Assembly: GCA_023402845.1 (NCBI GenBank)
Contig: JAEYFP010000058.1
Location: 1-64,000 of the forward strand
DNA: 64,000 nt
From: Bacillota bacterium
GTDB taxonomy: Bacteria > Bacillota > Clostridia > Lachnospirales > Lachnospiraceae
Direction: 5' to 3'
The notes beneath the pieces were generated by a model, which was not told the origin of the DNA, made no database searches, and saw nothing but the letters and a program-made list of their open reading frames with translations. Positions 31,411 through 41,145 of this stretch are shown here, piece by piece. Positions within the stretch are counted from its first letter, which is position 1, and the number at the start of each line of letters is the position of its first letter. Made by a program: the position numbers and the translations under genes.

Positions 31411-33267
31411 CTATACAATCCGCTTAAATTTCTTTTCCAGCTCATATTTGGAATAGGAAATGATCGTCGGTCTTCCATGCGGGCAATGATACGGGTTATC
31501 AAGCGTCAGCAGTTCGTCAATCAACACCTGAGCCTCCTGTCTCGAAAGACGGTTGTTTCCCTTTACGGCGCTTTTGCATGCCATCGTTGCGATCCGGTCG
31601 TTAACCGAGGAAATATCCTTTGACAGTCTTTCCTGTGACAACTCATCCAGCAGCTCATGAAAATAATCAACCGCAGTCAGTCGGAACAGCTCCGCAGGAA
31701 CAGCGCGGAGCGAATATTCATTGCCGCCGAAATGTTCAATTTCAAAGCCTACCTGTTCAAAATTTGGAAGAAAACGTTCTAATAACTGCTCCTCACTTTT
31801 GGACAGGGAAAGAATCGTCGGCGGATTCAACATCTGCGAGACAAGCGCATGATCGTCAAGCTTCTTTTTAATTCGCTCATACAATACCTTTTCGTGCGCC
31901 GCATGCTGGTCGATAATATACAGCTTTTCGCTTAATTCCACAAGCCAGTACGTTTCAAATAACTGTCCGATAATCCGATGCTTCTTAACGGCCTCCTCTG
32001 ATAAAAACCGTTCCTCAAACAAGTTGAGCTGTTCCGCATTACTTGACATCTCAAGAGCACTTTCTCCGGATATTTCAGCATTATAAACAGGCAGCTCCGC
32101 GACACGGCTCCCTGCATCATAGGAGGGAAGCGATGTTGTGAAAAGCTTTTGGGCATAAGTCTGTTGCAGCTCCTCTTTTCTGCGCATTTCAAACGGCTCC
32201 GGTATCGCGGCCTCAGGTACGGCGGGCTTTTGGGCCGGAAGGCCGTCCCCTTTATCTTCTTTAATTTCCGGTATTAATTCTTTTTCAGAAAGTGCCTCAC
32301 GGATTTTATCGACGAGAAGCTGGTATATTTTTTCGGCCTCCAGAAAGCGGATTTCCATCTTGGCCGGATGTACATTAATATCAATCAGATTGGCCGGAAT
32401 AGACAAATACAATACAACAAACGGATATTTATGAAGCATCAGAAACGGCTTATACGCTTCATCCAATGCCTTTGAGACAAGCGAGCTTTTAATGTAGCGC
32501 TGATTCACATAATAAACTTCAAAGCTGCGGCTGCTTCTTGCAAGCTCCGGCTTACCCACAAATCCGGATATTTGGATATTTCCATCAGAAACACTTAATG
32601 GAACAATATTCGCCGTAATATCCCGGCCGTAAACTTGATAGATGACATCTTTCATTTCCCCGTTGCCTGATGTTTGAAGTCTGTTACTGCCGTTGACAAT
32701 CAGCTTAAAAGAAATTTCCGGATGGGAAAGCAAGATACGCTCCATCAGTTCTATAATATAGGTGCCCTCCGTCATGGATGTTTTTAAAAATTTACGTCTT
32801 GCCGGCGTGTTATAAAACAAATTCCTGACAATGAATGTCGTTCCGTCAGGTACCCCGACATCCTCAAGCGCCATTTCCCGTGCACCTTCAATGACATAGC
32901 GGATCCCTGCGGCAGAAGACTTAGTCTTTGTAAGCAGCTCCACCTTTGCAACTGCAGCAATGCTTGAAAGCGCCTCCCCGCGAAAGCCAAGGCTTTTTAC
33001 GCAGAGCAGATCCTCAATCGCATGAATCTTACTTGTCGCATGCCTTAAAAAAGCGGTAGGAACCTGCTGCTTCTCAATACCGCATCCATTATCTGTCACA
33101 CGAATAAAATCGATACCTCCGTTTTTAATTTCGACGGTTACCGCATCCGCTCCGGAATCAATTGCATTTTCAACAAGCTCCTTTACAACGGACATCGGTC
33201 GTTCTACGACTTCTCCCGCCGCAATTTTATCAATCGTCTGATTGTCCAATACCTGAATCTGTTCCAT
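31411..33267 (-). CDS. mutL: DNA mismatch repair endonuclease MutL
   Basis: The 618-residue MutL has the GHL ATPase N-terminus with I-A-A-G-E-V-V-E-R-P, D-N-G-C-G-I and G-F-R-G-E-A-L-S, and the C-terminal endonuclease site D-Q-H-A-A-H-E-K-V-L-Y-E (about residue 454) with C-P-H-G-R-P near the end. It is thus the nicking form of MutL used by organisms without MutH. ATG 33267 has AGGAG 5 bases upstream; eleven extra in-frame codons above it lack a site. It is between mutS (50 bases upstream) and miaA. Confidence 0.97.
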   Translation of the reverse strand: MEQIQVLDNQTIDKIAAGEVVERPMSVVKELVENAIDSGADAVTVEIKNGGIDFIRVTDNGCGIEKQQVPTAFLRHATSKIHAIEDLLCVKSLGFRGEALSSIAAVAKVELLTKTKSSAAGIRYVIEGAREMALEDVGVPDGTTFIVRNLFYNTPARRKFLKTSMTEGTYIIELMERILLSHPEISFKLIVNGSNRLQTSGNGEMKDVIYQVYGRDITANIVPLSVSDGNIQISGFVGKPELARSSRSFEVYYVNQRYIKSSLVSKALDEAYKPFLMLHKYPFVVLYLSIPANLIDINVHPAKMEIRFLEAEKIYQLLVDKIREALSEKELIPEIKEDKGDGLPAQKPAVPEAAIPEPFEMRRKEELQQTYAQKLFTTSLPSYDAGSRVAELPVYNAEISGESALEMSSNAEQLNLFEERFLSEEAVKKHRIIGQLFETYWLVELSEKLYIIDQHAAHEKVLYERIKKKLDDHALVSQMLNPPTILSLSKSEEQLLERFLPNFEQVGFEIEHFGGNEYSLRAVPAELFRLTAVDYFHELLDELSQERLSKDISSVNDRIATMACKSAVKGNNRLSRQEAQVLIDELLTLDNPYHCPHGRPTIISYSKYELEKKFKRIV

Positions 33268-33317
33268 ATACGCTCCTGTGTTTCTGAGGTTCGCAGTCAA
33301 AACTTGCTTTTACCAGC

Positions 33318-35966
33318 CTACCATCTGTTTTTCAGCTTATTCTGCAGCCTGCTCAATGTGTTAAGTGCCTCCATCGGTGTTAAGTTATTCAAGTCAATAT
33401 CTTCAAGCTCCTGAATGACATCACCGTCCTTTACCGTATCAAACAAAGATATTTGCGCAAGATCTACTTCGTCCATTTTTCTTTCGGCAATCTTCTTGCC
33501 GCCTTTAGCATCCTCCGCAATACTTTTCACACTTGCCGTAATATCATTTTCGGAAAGCTCCTGTACAAGCTCCTTTGCGCGATCGATCACAATATCCGGC
33601 ACACCTGCGAGCTTTGCTACCTGGATGCCATAGCTTTTATCGGCGCCGCCTTTCACGATTTTGCGAAGGAACACAATATTGTCACCCTGCTCCTTAACGG
33701 CAATACAGTAATTGCTGACGGCACTTAATTTGCCCTCCAACTCTGTGAGCTCATGATAATGAGTCGCAAACAGCGTCTTTGCTCCGAGCAGTTTCGGATT
33801 GCTGATATATTCAATGACGGCCCACGCAATGGAAAGTCCGTCAAACGTCGAAGTTCCGCGGCCGATCTCATCGAGTATGAGCAGGCTTTTGGCAGTGGCG
33901 TTTCGTAAAATATTCGCAACCTCCGTCATTTCGACCATAAATGTACTTTGTCCGCTCGCAAGGTCGTCTGAAGCCCCGACCCTCGTAAATATTCGATCTA
34001 CAATACCGATATTTGCGGATTTTGCCGGAACAAAGCTGCCGATCTGAGCCATCAGCACGATCAGCGCGGTTTGGCGCATATAGGTTGATTTTCCTGCCAT
34101 ATTCGGACCTGTAATGATGGAAACGCGATTATTTCCGTTATCCAGATGCGTATCATTTGCCACAAACAAATCAGAGGAGATCATATTTTCAACGACAGGA
34201 TGCCGTCCCTCTTTGATATCGATCATTCCTTTTTCATTGATTTTTGGCCTGCAATAATGCCCCCGTTCCGCAACAATTGCAAGGGATGCAAATGCATCGA
34301 GCTTTGCGATAACCTTGGCCGTCTCCTGGATTCTTGCAACCTGCTTTGCAATCTCATCCCTGATTTCGCAAAAAATATCATATTCAAGTGAAAACAGCTT
34401 ATCCTCCGCATTTAAAATCGTATCCTCCAGCTCCTTCAGCCGTTCTGTTGTATATCGTTCGGCATTTGTCAGTGTCTGCTTTCTGATATAATCCTGGGGC
34501 ACAAGATTTTTAAAAGAATTTGTCACTTCAAAATAATAGCCAAAGACACGATTATATTTAATTCTAAGATTTTTGATGCCGGTTCGCTCCTTATCATCCG
34601 CCTCCAACTGAGCGAGCCAGTTTTTCCCTTCCGTTTTGGCATTCCTGAGCGAATCGATCGTTTCATTATACCCTGCCTTGATAATCCCGCCATCCTTGAT
34701 TGTGACCGGCGGCTCTTCGTTGATAGAAGAAAGGATCAGTTCATGAATATCTGTAAGCGAATCAAGACTGTCAAAAAGCTCTTTTAACACACCCGACTCA
34801 AATTCTGAAAGAAGCTGCTTGATCGGAGGAAGCATTTCAAGAGAACTGGAAAAGGCGATTAAATCACGTGGATTCGCCGATTTATAGCTGATCTTGCTCA
34901 TCAGGCGTTCCAAATCATAAATCGGATTTAAATATTCCCTTAATTCCTCCCTTACAATCGCATGTTCATTTAATACTTGAATTGCATCAAGCCGCTCCTC
35001 TATCCGGCTTTTCCCGATGAGCGGCTGTTCTACAAAGCTTCTTAAGCAGCGAGCGCCCATCGCAGTCTTCGTCTTATCGAGCACCCACAGCAGAGAGCCT
35101 CTTTTCTGCTTGTCCCGCAGTGTCTCCGTCAGCTCCAGATTTCTCCTTGTAGAGGAATCAAGCAGCATATAGGTTGCAACGCTGTACGGAACGAGTCTCC
35201 TCATATGAGATAGTGAGTTCTTCTGCGTCTCATACAAATATTTTAACAGGGAGCCAGCGCTGATCGTACCACACTCGTAGTCTTTTAATCCAAAACCGTC
35301 CATGGAATTGACATGAAAGTGCTCCTTTAACAGCTGTACGCAGGCTTCATCATCAAAATACCACGGTTCCAGTGTGTAAATCGTAACACCAAGCTTATAT
35401 TTTAATTCCTCCAAATCAATCCCGCACACAAGAAATGCCTCATTGCATATGATTTCCGTCGGAGAAAATTTGTAGATTTCGTCCAGCAGCCTGCGCTGCT
35501 CTGAAACCTCTGTCACAAAATAATCTCCTGTCGTGATATCGGCGATCGAAATTCCAAACTGATCTGCGATATAGACAATTGACATCAAATAGTTATTGCG
35601 GGTTTCTTCGAGTGCCTGCATATCAATATTGGTTCCGGGCGTTACGATGCGCGTAACCTCCCGCTTAACGAGACCCTTTGCATATTTGGGATCCTCCACC
35701 TGCTCACAGATTGCAACCTTGTATCCCTTTGACACAAGTTTGTTCAAATATCCCTCCGCCGCATGATAAGGCACGCCGCACATCGGCGCCCGCTCCTCCT
35801 GCCCGCAGTTTTTGCCGGTCAGCGTCAATTCCAGCTCCTTAGAGGCCGTGATCGCGTCCTCGTAAAACATTTCATAGAAATCACCAAGTCTGTAAAATAA
35901 AATACAATCCTTGTGCTGTTCCTTTGTCTCTCTATATTTCTGCATCATTGGTGACAATTCAGCCAC
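33318..35966 (-). CDS. mutS: DNA mismatch recognition protein MutS
   Basis: MutS (882 residues) has the mismatch-reading F-Y-E motif in R-L-G-D-F-Y-E-M-F (about 29-37), the Walker A G-P-N-M-A-G-K-S-T (about 620), and D-E-I-G-R-G-T-S-T-F-D with the A-T-H-Y-H-E-L signature of the ATPase. A GTG start at 35966 is preferred: AGAAGGA lies 7 bases upstream and translation then begins V-A-E-L-S-P-M-M-Q-K-Y, the normal MutS N-terminus. The ATG at 35990 is pressed against AAAGG and overlaps rng by 20 bases. Confidence 0.95.
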   Translation of the reverse strand: MAELSPMMQKYRETKEQHKDCILFYRLGDFYEMFYEDAITASKELELTLTGKNCGQEERAPMCGVPYHAAEGYLNKLVSKGYKVAICEQVEDPKYAKGLVKREVTRIVTPGTNIDMQALEETRNNYLMSIVYIADQFGISIADITTGDYFVTEVSEQRRLLDEIYKFSPTEIICNEAFLVCGIDLEELKYKLGVTIYTLEPWYFDDEACVQLLKEHFHVNSMDGFGLKDYECGTISAGSLLKYLYETQKNSLSHMRRLVPYSVATYMLLDSSTRRNLELTETLRDKQKRGSLLWVLDKTKTAMGARCLRSFVEQPLIGKSRIEERLDAIQVLNEHAIVREELREYLNPIYDLERLMSKISYKSANPRDLIAFSSSLEMLPPIKQLLSEFESGVLKELFDSLDSLTDIHELILSSINEEPPVTIKDGGIIKAGYNETIDSLRNAKTEGKNWLAQLEADDKERTGIKNLRIKYNRVFGYYFEVTNSFKNLVPQDYIRKQTLTNAERYTTERLKELEDTILNAEDKLFSLEYDIFCEIRDEIAKQVARIQETAKVIAKLDAFASLAIVAERGHYCRPKINEKGMIDIKEGRHPVVENMISSDLFVANDTHLDNGNNRVSIITGPNMAGKSTYMRQTALIVLMAQIGSFVPAKSANIGIVDRIFTRVGASDDLASGQSTFMVEMTEVANILRNATAKSLLILDEIGRGTSTFDGLSIAWAVIEYISNPKLLGAKTLFATHYHELTELEGKLSAVSNYCIAVKEQGDNIVFLRKIVKGGADKSYGIQVAKLAGVPDIVIDRAKELVQELSENDITASVKSIAEDAKGGKKIAERKMDEVDLAQISLFDTVKDGDVIQELEDIDLNNLTPMEALNTLSRLQNKLKNRW

Positions 35967-35970
35967 TGCT

Positions 35971-37143
35971 CTATCCTTCTTTCTGTTCATCCTTTAACTG
36001 CTCGTAAAGCGGCTGCCGGACTTTCATTCTTGTCACTTCCACAAGTCCAAGCGTCGTCATATCATGAAGCTGTGCCTTGATCGGATCTTTCTTTAACTCC
36101 TCCGCCAAAAAGGCAAGCAGCTTTTTCTGGCTTGCGGGCGCCTCCATATTAATAAAATCAATCAAAATCATGCCGGACAGGTTCCTTAGTCTTAATTGTC
36201 TTGCAATTTCCGCCGCCGCCTCTGTGTTAACCAAAAGAAAAGTTTCTTCTCTGCTTCCCTTTTTCACGGTTTTCCCCGTATTAACGTCGATAGCGACAAG
36301 TGCCTCTGTCGGTTCAATCACTAAAAATCCTCCCGATTTAAGCCATACCTTTTTCTGAATTGCTTCCTTTAGCCGGCTTTCGATACCATATAATTTCTTC
36401 ATGGGAAGTAAAGAATCCTCATAAAACCGAAGGTTGACTGACGAAAAATAGACGGCTCCATAAGTATCTGTCAAATGCTCCCGCAAATTCTCATAAATTT
36501 CTTTTTCATCTGTTACTATTTCTGTAAGCGCATCCAGTCGAACATCTGTTACGGCACGCATCCATTCCGCAGGCGCGCGGTAAAGCGCCGCAGACGGTGT
36601 CCGTGTTCCGGCATATTTTAAAATAGCCGAAAGCCGCTCTGATAACTGTCGGATTTCTTTCTTCAATTCTTCGATATCCGCATGCACCGCATTTGTACGA
36701 ATGATAACCCCATAAGGGATCCCCTCGCCCGTTTCCCGCAAAGACTTCACAAGCTGTTTCTTTTCCTGTGCCGACAGCTTGGAGGAAACGGACAGCTTTG
36801 TATCCTTTGTGTGAATGACGCTGTAAACACCCGCCAGAGACAGTTCTTCACTCAGCACAACATCCTTTGTCTTTGTACGCTCTTTGACAAGCTGCACCGG
36901 AATCAAATCGCCCTGCTTTAAATCGGCGCGGGGCAAAAAACCCCTTGCACTCTCCCCAAAGTCGATAAATGATGCGTTGATATTGCTGACAACCTGCTGA
37001 ACCCTTCCAAGATAAATGGAACCAAGCTGTTCCCTTTTATCAGAAAAAGCATGAAACTCCACCGGCCTGCTTCCGTTCAAATACGCAAACAGCAGCTTAT
37101 TGTGTTGTTTTGTCAATATGATCCTGTACGCTTCCTTGCTCAT
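35971..37143 (-). CDS. rng: Ribonuclease E/G family protein, short form
   Basis: The 390-residue protein has an S1 RNA-binding domain (about 38-90, G-S-I-Y-L-G-R-V and S-A-R-G-F-L) and the RNase E/G catalytic core with both metal-binding aspartates, in A-I-D-V-N-T-G-K and L-I-D-F-I-N-M. It stops just after L-V-E-V-T-R-M-K-V-R-Q-P-L, so the usual C-P-x-C-x-G zinc link and small dimerisation domain are missing. It overlaps DUF2344 by an ATGA and follows the radical SAM pair, the standard clostridial order. Confidence 0.9.
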   Translation of the reverse strand: MSKEAYRIILTKQHNKLLFAYLNGSRPVEFHAFSDKREQLGSIYLGRVQQVVSNINASFIDFGESARGFLPRADLKQGDLIPVQLVKERTKTKDVVLSEELSLAGVYSVIHTKDTKLSVSSKLSAQEKKQLVKSLRETGEGIPYGVIIRTNAVHADIEELKKEIRQLSERLSAILKYAGTRTPSAALYRAPAEWMRAVTDVRLDALTEIVTDEKEIYENLREHLTDTYGAVYFSSVNLRFYEDSLLPMKKLYGIESRLKEAIQKKVWLKSGGFLVIEPTEALVAIDVNTGKTVKKGSREETFLLVNTEAAAEIARQLRLRNLSGMILIDFINMEAPASQKKLLAFLAEELKKDPIKAQLHDMTTLGLVEVTRMKVRQPLYEQLKDEQKEG

Positions 37144-37835
37144 GCTATGACATCCATTCCTATTTCATTTAAAGATAAAAATCGTTGATCCTGTATTGTA
37201 TAAAGCTCCAAACGTCTGATCAGCAACCCAAATTCATCAAGCTGTGCACCCTGCTGTCTGTAAAGTGCCTCCATAACAAGCTCCGGTTTAATATTCGTTA
37301 CACTCCCGCACGATAAGCAAAGCATGACCGTATCTTCCGTCTCCTCATGCCGATAAATAGAAGGTTTCAAATCAATTTCCTGTTCACTCCGCTTTGTTTT
37401 TTTGCTGACGATGATTTCCTCCTGTCCCATCAAATCTGCAAAGGCTTCTTTCAGTGAAAAGGGTGGCCGGAAGTCCTCCCTGAAGGAAATCAGATAATCT
37501 GCGGCGGCAACACTTGCCATCGCATTTCCAGCCGTTTCCGGCAACTTCCGAAACGTCAGCACCCTAATGCCTTCCGCAGAGACATTATTCATCGCCTCAA
37601 TCGCCTCCGCAGACAGTACCGGCTCCGTAATTTCGATATCCATATACTCCGCATCGCTTTCCAGACCGATTCCAAGAGGAAGGGCAAAGGACATGACCTG
37701 ATGCGGGCTCATGCCGCCGCTGTACGCAATCGGAATATCTGCCCTGCGCATCAGCTTTTGAAAATACCGCATGACATCCAAATGACCGATAAATTTTACG
37801 GCTCCTTTTTTTGAAAATTTAATCCTTATTTTCAT
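37140..37835 (-). CDS. TIGR03936/DUF2344 radical-SAM-associated protein
   Basis: The 231-residue protein begins M-K-I-R-I-K-F-S-K-K-G and contains K-F-I-G-H-L-D-V-M-R and the Y-S-G-G-M-S-P-H-Q segment, diagnostic of DUF2344 (TIGR03936). It carries no radical SAM cysteines but nearly always follows a TIGR03960 radical SAM enzyme, and in some genomes the two are fused. It probably acts as its RNA- or protein-binding partner, with rRNA or tRNA as a guess. ATG 37835 has GGAGG 8 bases upstream; the longer frame overlaps the upstream gene much further. Confidence 0.88.
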   Translation of the reverse strand: MKIRIKFSKKGAVKFIGHLDVMRYFQKLMRRADIPIAYSGGMSPHQVMSFALPLGIGLESDAEYMDIEITEPVLSAEAIEAMNNVSAEGIRVLTFRKLPETAGNAMASVAAADYLISFREDFRPPFSLKEAFADLMGQEEIIVSKKTKRSEQEIDLKPSIYRHEETEDTVMLCLSCGSVTNIKPELVMEALYRQQGAQLDEFGLLIRRLELYTIQDQRFLSLNEIGMDVIA

Positions 37836-39690
37836 AGCAGACACCTCCCCCGAATTTTCCGGCACCGCACCCCATACACTGCATTCTACAATTAGGCGTG
37901 CTCTTTTCCGCAAGAGCCTGTCTCCATTCACGCTTTAAAAATTCCTTTGTAACTCCCACATCGATAAAATCCCATGGCAGCAGTTCGTCCAGCTCCCGTA
38001 CTCTTGTCGTATAGAAATCAATGGAAATGCCACATTCCTCAAACGCTTTCAGCCACGGAGCTTCATGAAAGGTCTCAGACCAGGAATCGAACAGGCAACC
38101 CTTCTCATAGGCTGATAACAGTACTTTGGAAAGCCTCCGGTCCCCGCGGGCAAATACGCCCTCAAGCATACTGACCTCTGCTTCGTGCCAGTTATATTTG
38201 ATACTCTTACGATTGAGCTGCTGCTTCATTGCATCGTTGACAATCTTAGCCCGATCCAAAAATCCTTTTTTTGTAGTCATCGGAGCCCACTGAAACGGTG
38301 TAAACGGCTTTGGAATAAAGAAGGAAGTACTGGCTACAATCTGAACCTTTCCGTTCCTCTCCTGCTTTGGAATCAAATCATAATAAAGCCTTGCAATTTT
38401 ATCCGAGAGCTCCGCAATGCCCCTCATATCCTCCTCTGTTTCGGTCGGAAGCCCAAGCATAAAATAGAGCTTCACCCTTGTCCAACCGCCTAAAAAGGCC
38501 TGTCTTACACCCTCTAATATCATTTCCTCCGTCAGTCCCTTGTTAATAACATTTCGAAGCCGCTGGGAACCTGCCTCCGGTGCAAAGGTCAGGCTGCTTT
38601 TCCGAACATCCTGTACTTTGCTCATGACATCAAGTGAAAATGCATCAATCCGCAGTGACGGCAGTTCGATATTCAATTTTTGGTGCTTTGCCTGTTCGAT
38701 CAAAAAGTCTACAAGCTCCTCTAAGTGAGAATAATCGCTGGAGCTTAAAGAACTTAAGGAAATTTCCTCGTGTCCCGTATTTTTTAACATTGCCGCAGCA
38801 TACTTTTTCAGCATTGTAACATCGCGTTCCCGAACGGGCCTGTAAACCATTCCTGCCTGACAGAACCGGCAGCCGCGGATACAGCCGCGCTGTATTTCCA
38901 ATACAACTCTGTCTTGAGTCACCTTAATAAACGGCACCACGGGTTTTTCCGGATAGCAGGTGTTTGTCACATCCATGACAAGCTCCTTTTGGATCATCTT
39001 CGGAATCCCTTCTCTGACCGGCTCGAAGGAAGCAATCGTTCCATCCTCATAATACGCTGCTTCATAAAATCGCGGGACATAAATGCCCGGAAGCTTTGCC
39101 GCCACGTAAAGAAATTCTTCCCGGCTTTTTCCCGCTTCCCGGTATGACCGGTAAGTATCCAGCAGCTCATGATAGGCCGTTTCTCCCTCTCCGATATAAA
39201 ATAAATCAAAAAAGTCCGCGATCGGCTCAGGATTATAAGTACACGGCCCGCCGCCGATGACAATCGGATCTTTTTCTGTCCGGTCCTTTGAATAGAACGG
39301 AATCTGGGAAAGGTCTAAAATCTGCAGTACATTTGTATAGCACATCTCATATTGCAGTGTAATACCCAAAAAATCAAATTCCCTGATCGGGTCCTGGGAC
39401 TCGAGAGCAAATAACGGCAGCTTCTGTTCCTTCATGATTGCGTGCAGATCTATCCACGGAGAATAGACACGCTCGCACCACGTGTCTTCCCGTTTATTGA
39501 ACATATCATATAAGATCTGAATTCCCAAATGCGACATCCCGATTTCATACACATCGGGAAAACACATGGCAAAACGAATGGAAACCGTTCCTTTCTCTTT
39601 TATCACCGCATTGACTTCATTTCCTATATATCTTACCGGCTTCTCAACGCGGAGCAGTACCTGATCCGGTAATGCAAGCTTTCTCATCAT
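37819..39690 (-). CDS. TIGR03960 B12-binding radical SAM protein
   Basis: This 623-residue enzyme has an N-terminal B12-binding-like domain (F-P-D-V-Y-E-I-G-M-S-H-L-G-I near 45-58), the radical SAM motif C-I-R-G-C-R-F-C-Q near residue 270, and a C-terminal extension ending in M-Q-C-M-G-C-G-A-G-K, an additional cysteine cluster. It matches TIGR03960, a widespread clostridial family of unknown reaction. The start follows AGAAGGG. It overlaps DUF2344 by 17 bases and is followed by rng, which places the pair near RNA metabolism. Confidence 0.92.
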   Translation of the reverse strand: MMRKLALPDQVLLRVEKPVRYIGNEVNAVIKEKGTVSIRFAMCFPDVYEIGMSHLGIQILYDMFNKREDTWCERVYSPWIDLHAIMKEQKLPLFALESQDPIREFDFLGITLQYEMCYTNVLQILDLSQIPFYSKDRTEKDPIVIGGGPCTYNPEPIADFFDLFYIGEGETAYHELLDTYRSYREAGKSREEFLYVAAKLPGIYVPRFYEAAYYEDGTIASFEPVREGIPKMIQKELVMDVTNTCYPEKPVVPFIKVTQDRVVLEIQRGCIRGCRFCQAGMVYRPVRERDVTMLKKYAAAMLKNTGHEEISLSSLSSSDYSHLEELVDFLIEQAKHQKLNIELPSLRIDAFSLDVMSKVQDVRKSSLTFAPEAGSQRLRNVINKGLTEEMILEGVRQAFLGGWTRVKLYFMLGLPTETEEDMRGIAELSDKIARLYYDLIPKQERNGKVQIVASTSFFIPKPFTPFQWAPMTTKKGFLDRAKIVNDAMKQQLNRKSIKYNWHEAEVSMLEGVFARGDRRLSKVLLSAYEKGCLFDSWSETFHEAPWLKAFEECGISIDFYTTRVRELDELLPWDFIDVGVTKEFLKREWRQALAEKSTPNCRMQCMGCGAGKFGGGVCYENKD

Positions 39691-39721
39691 GAATAACCCT
39701 TCTACTCTCTTATGTCAATCA

Positions 39722-40099
39722 TTATAAATCATTTAAAGTATACGTGAAACCCTCCATAAAATCAAATACATTAGTAAAAAAACCGACATCCACCGTCTGG
39801 CCGATCATTTCCTTTAACTCTGTAACACCGACTTTTCCGGCAATTTTTCCGTCACCTCCCAAAAAAAGAATGCCGATAAAAAGAAGGCTTGCAAGTAAAA
39901 TCCGAAACTTCAGCAGACTTCCCTGCATGCTTTTTGACTGCATTGAAACAGCTTCTCCCGTATTTGCAGGCTCCTTAACGAGCACTTCCTTACTGACAAG
40001 CGGCAAAACCTCCGCATAGGCCAGTTTTTCCTTATACTTTTTTAAAAGCATTGCTCTTTTATCAGCGTCATTGACCGCTCCCTGCTTCTGCTGATACAT
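39722..40099 (-). CDS. Small single-pass membrane protein of unknown function
   Basis: I do not recognise this 125-residue protein. The N-terminal half is cytoplasmic and charged (K-R-A-M-L-L-K-K-Y-K-E-K-L-A-Y-A), followed by one membrane helix (about 63-81) and a short outer part with a G-K-V-G-V-T-E-L-K-E segment. It lies 32 bases upstream of the radical SAM gene and probably opens that operon. ATG 40099 has CAGGG upstream; an alternative ATG at 40135 lies in a small palindrome (GTGCATC-T-GATGCAC, 40121-40135). Confidence 0.55.
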   Translation of the reverse strand: MYQQKQGAVNDADKRAMLLKKYKEKLAYAEVLPLVSKEVLVKEPANTGEAVSMQSKSMQGSLLKFRILLASLLFIGILFLGGDGKIAGKVGVTELKEMIGQTVDVGFFTNVFDFMEGFTYTLNDL

Positions 40100-40213
40100 G
40101 ACTAACCCTGCTCTTTCACCGTGCATCTGATGCACTATTCTCTTTATATTACTATGTACAAGACGTCAAATTATGCTAAGAATTTCCACGGCAAATAATT
40201 TTACTCTTACATC

Positions 40214-40245
40214 AAAACAAGACGTATCTGGATACGCCCTGTTTT
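40214..40245 (-). terminator. Terminator of the InlB-repeat protein gene
   Basis: AAAACAGGGCGTATC and its partner (40245-40214 on the minus strand) form a stem of about 14 bp with two G-T pairs and a 3-base loop, ending TTGTTTT. It lies 43 bases past the stop of the secreted protein. Confidence 0.7.
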
Positions 40246-40287
40246 CATATAGTATATATTCTTCCTGCGGTCCAAAACCATCAGGTG

Positions 40288-41040
40288 CTAATTCGGTTTA
40301 AATATTGAGTAGATTGTCCGATCCTCATGGACACCTTCGATTGAGCCTTCCCATTTGTCAAAGGAATATCCGTTCATCGTCGGGGTCGTCGGATATTTTG
40401 CATTCTCGCCGCTTCTAACGTGCTGAATGTCATGTACCTCTCCGTTCTCACTGTTGACAAATTTCACCGTATAATTACGGTAATACCATGCCTTGATTGC
40501 CCGGTCTTCTGTTACATTTGTCCATGACCCTTCCCAGCCTACAAATTCAAGGCCGTCAATACAAGGGTCTTCCGGATTGGGAAGGGAGGAGCCGTAAGGC
40601 ACAACATCCGTTTTCCACAGCTCATTATTCCAGCCGTTATACCATCTCACGACGCAGGTTTTTCCGGGTACGCCCTTTTCCTCGGACCACCATGGAAGAA
40701 ATGGCGCCGTCGTATTATCATTTATTTTCTTTACATTGGATACTGCACTTGTTGAGGCCGCATAAGGTGTATTATTTGTGTACATGCCTAAAATCATCTT
40801 ATCTGCCTTAACATTGAGCGCGCTGTCAGTCCAACCGATAAACGTATAGCCACTTACGGAGGTGTCTGTAGGAATAACGGCATTCCCGCCGTCTGCAACA
40901 GTTTGCATACTGATCTTCGTTCCGTAAATAAATGCTACATTATGCGTTGTCTTTGCACTTGCATCCACGTTGAGCAACAGCATGCTGGCAAAGGATACCA
41001 CAACAGCGGTTAATAAAGCTTTTTTCCATAGTCCCTTCAT
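40288..41040 (-). CDS. Secreted InlB B-repeat (Listeria-Bacteroides repeat) protein
   Basis: The 250-residue protein starts with a signal peptide (cleavage expected after A-S-A near residue 29). The mature part holds about three InlB-type B repeats, seen as T-F-I-G-W, F-V-G-W-E-G and F-D-K-W-E-G motifs near residues 68, 168 and 231, which form small ubiquitin-like beta domains. Repeats are preceded by V-A-F-I-Y-G, V-V-R-W-Y-N-G-W and V-K-F-V-N-S. No sortase motif, transmembrane anchor or catalytic domain is visible, so it is likely released. A strong TTAGGAGG site and its own terminator make it monocistronic. Confidence 0.75.
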   Translation of the reverse strand: MKGLWKKALLTAVVVSFASMLLLNVDASAKTTHNVAFIYGTKISMQTVADGGNAVIPTDTSVSGYTFIGWTDSALNVKADKMILGMYTNNTPYAASTSAVSNVKKINDNTTAPFLPWWSEEKGVPGKTCVVRWYNGWNNELWKTDVVPYGSSLPNPEDPCIDGLEFVGWEGSWTNVTEDRAIKAWYYRNYTVKFVNSENGEVHDIQHVRSGENAKYPTTPTMNGYSFDKWEGSIEGVHEDRTIYSIFKPN

Positions 41041-41145
41041 ACAATAACCTCCTAATTCCCCTTACTTTATGTAACTTCTATATTTAGTATATCCTTTTTG
41101 TGCATAAAAATCCAGTAATTTTTATGGTTTCAATCAATTTTACAA

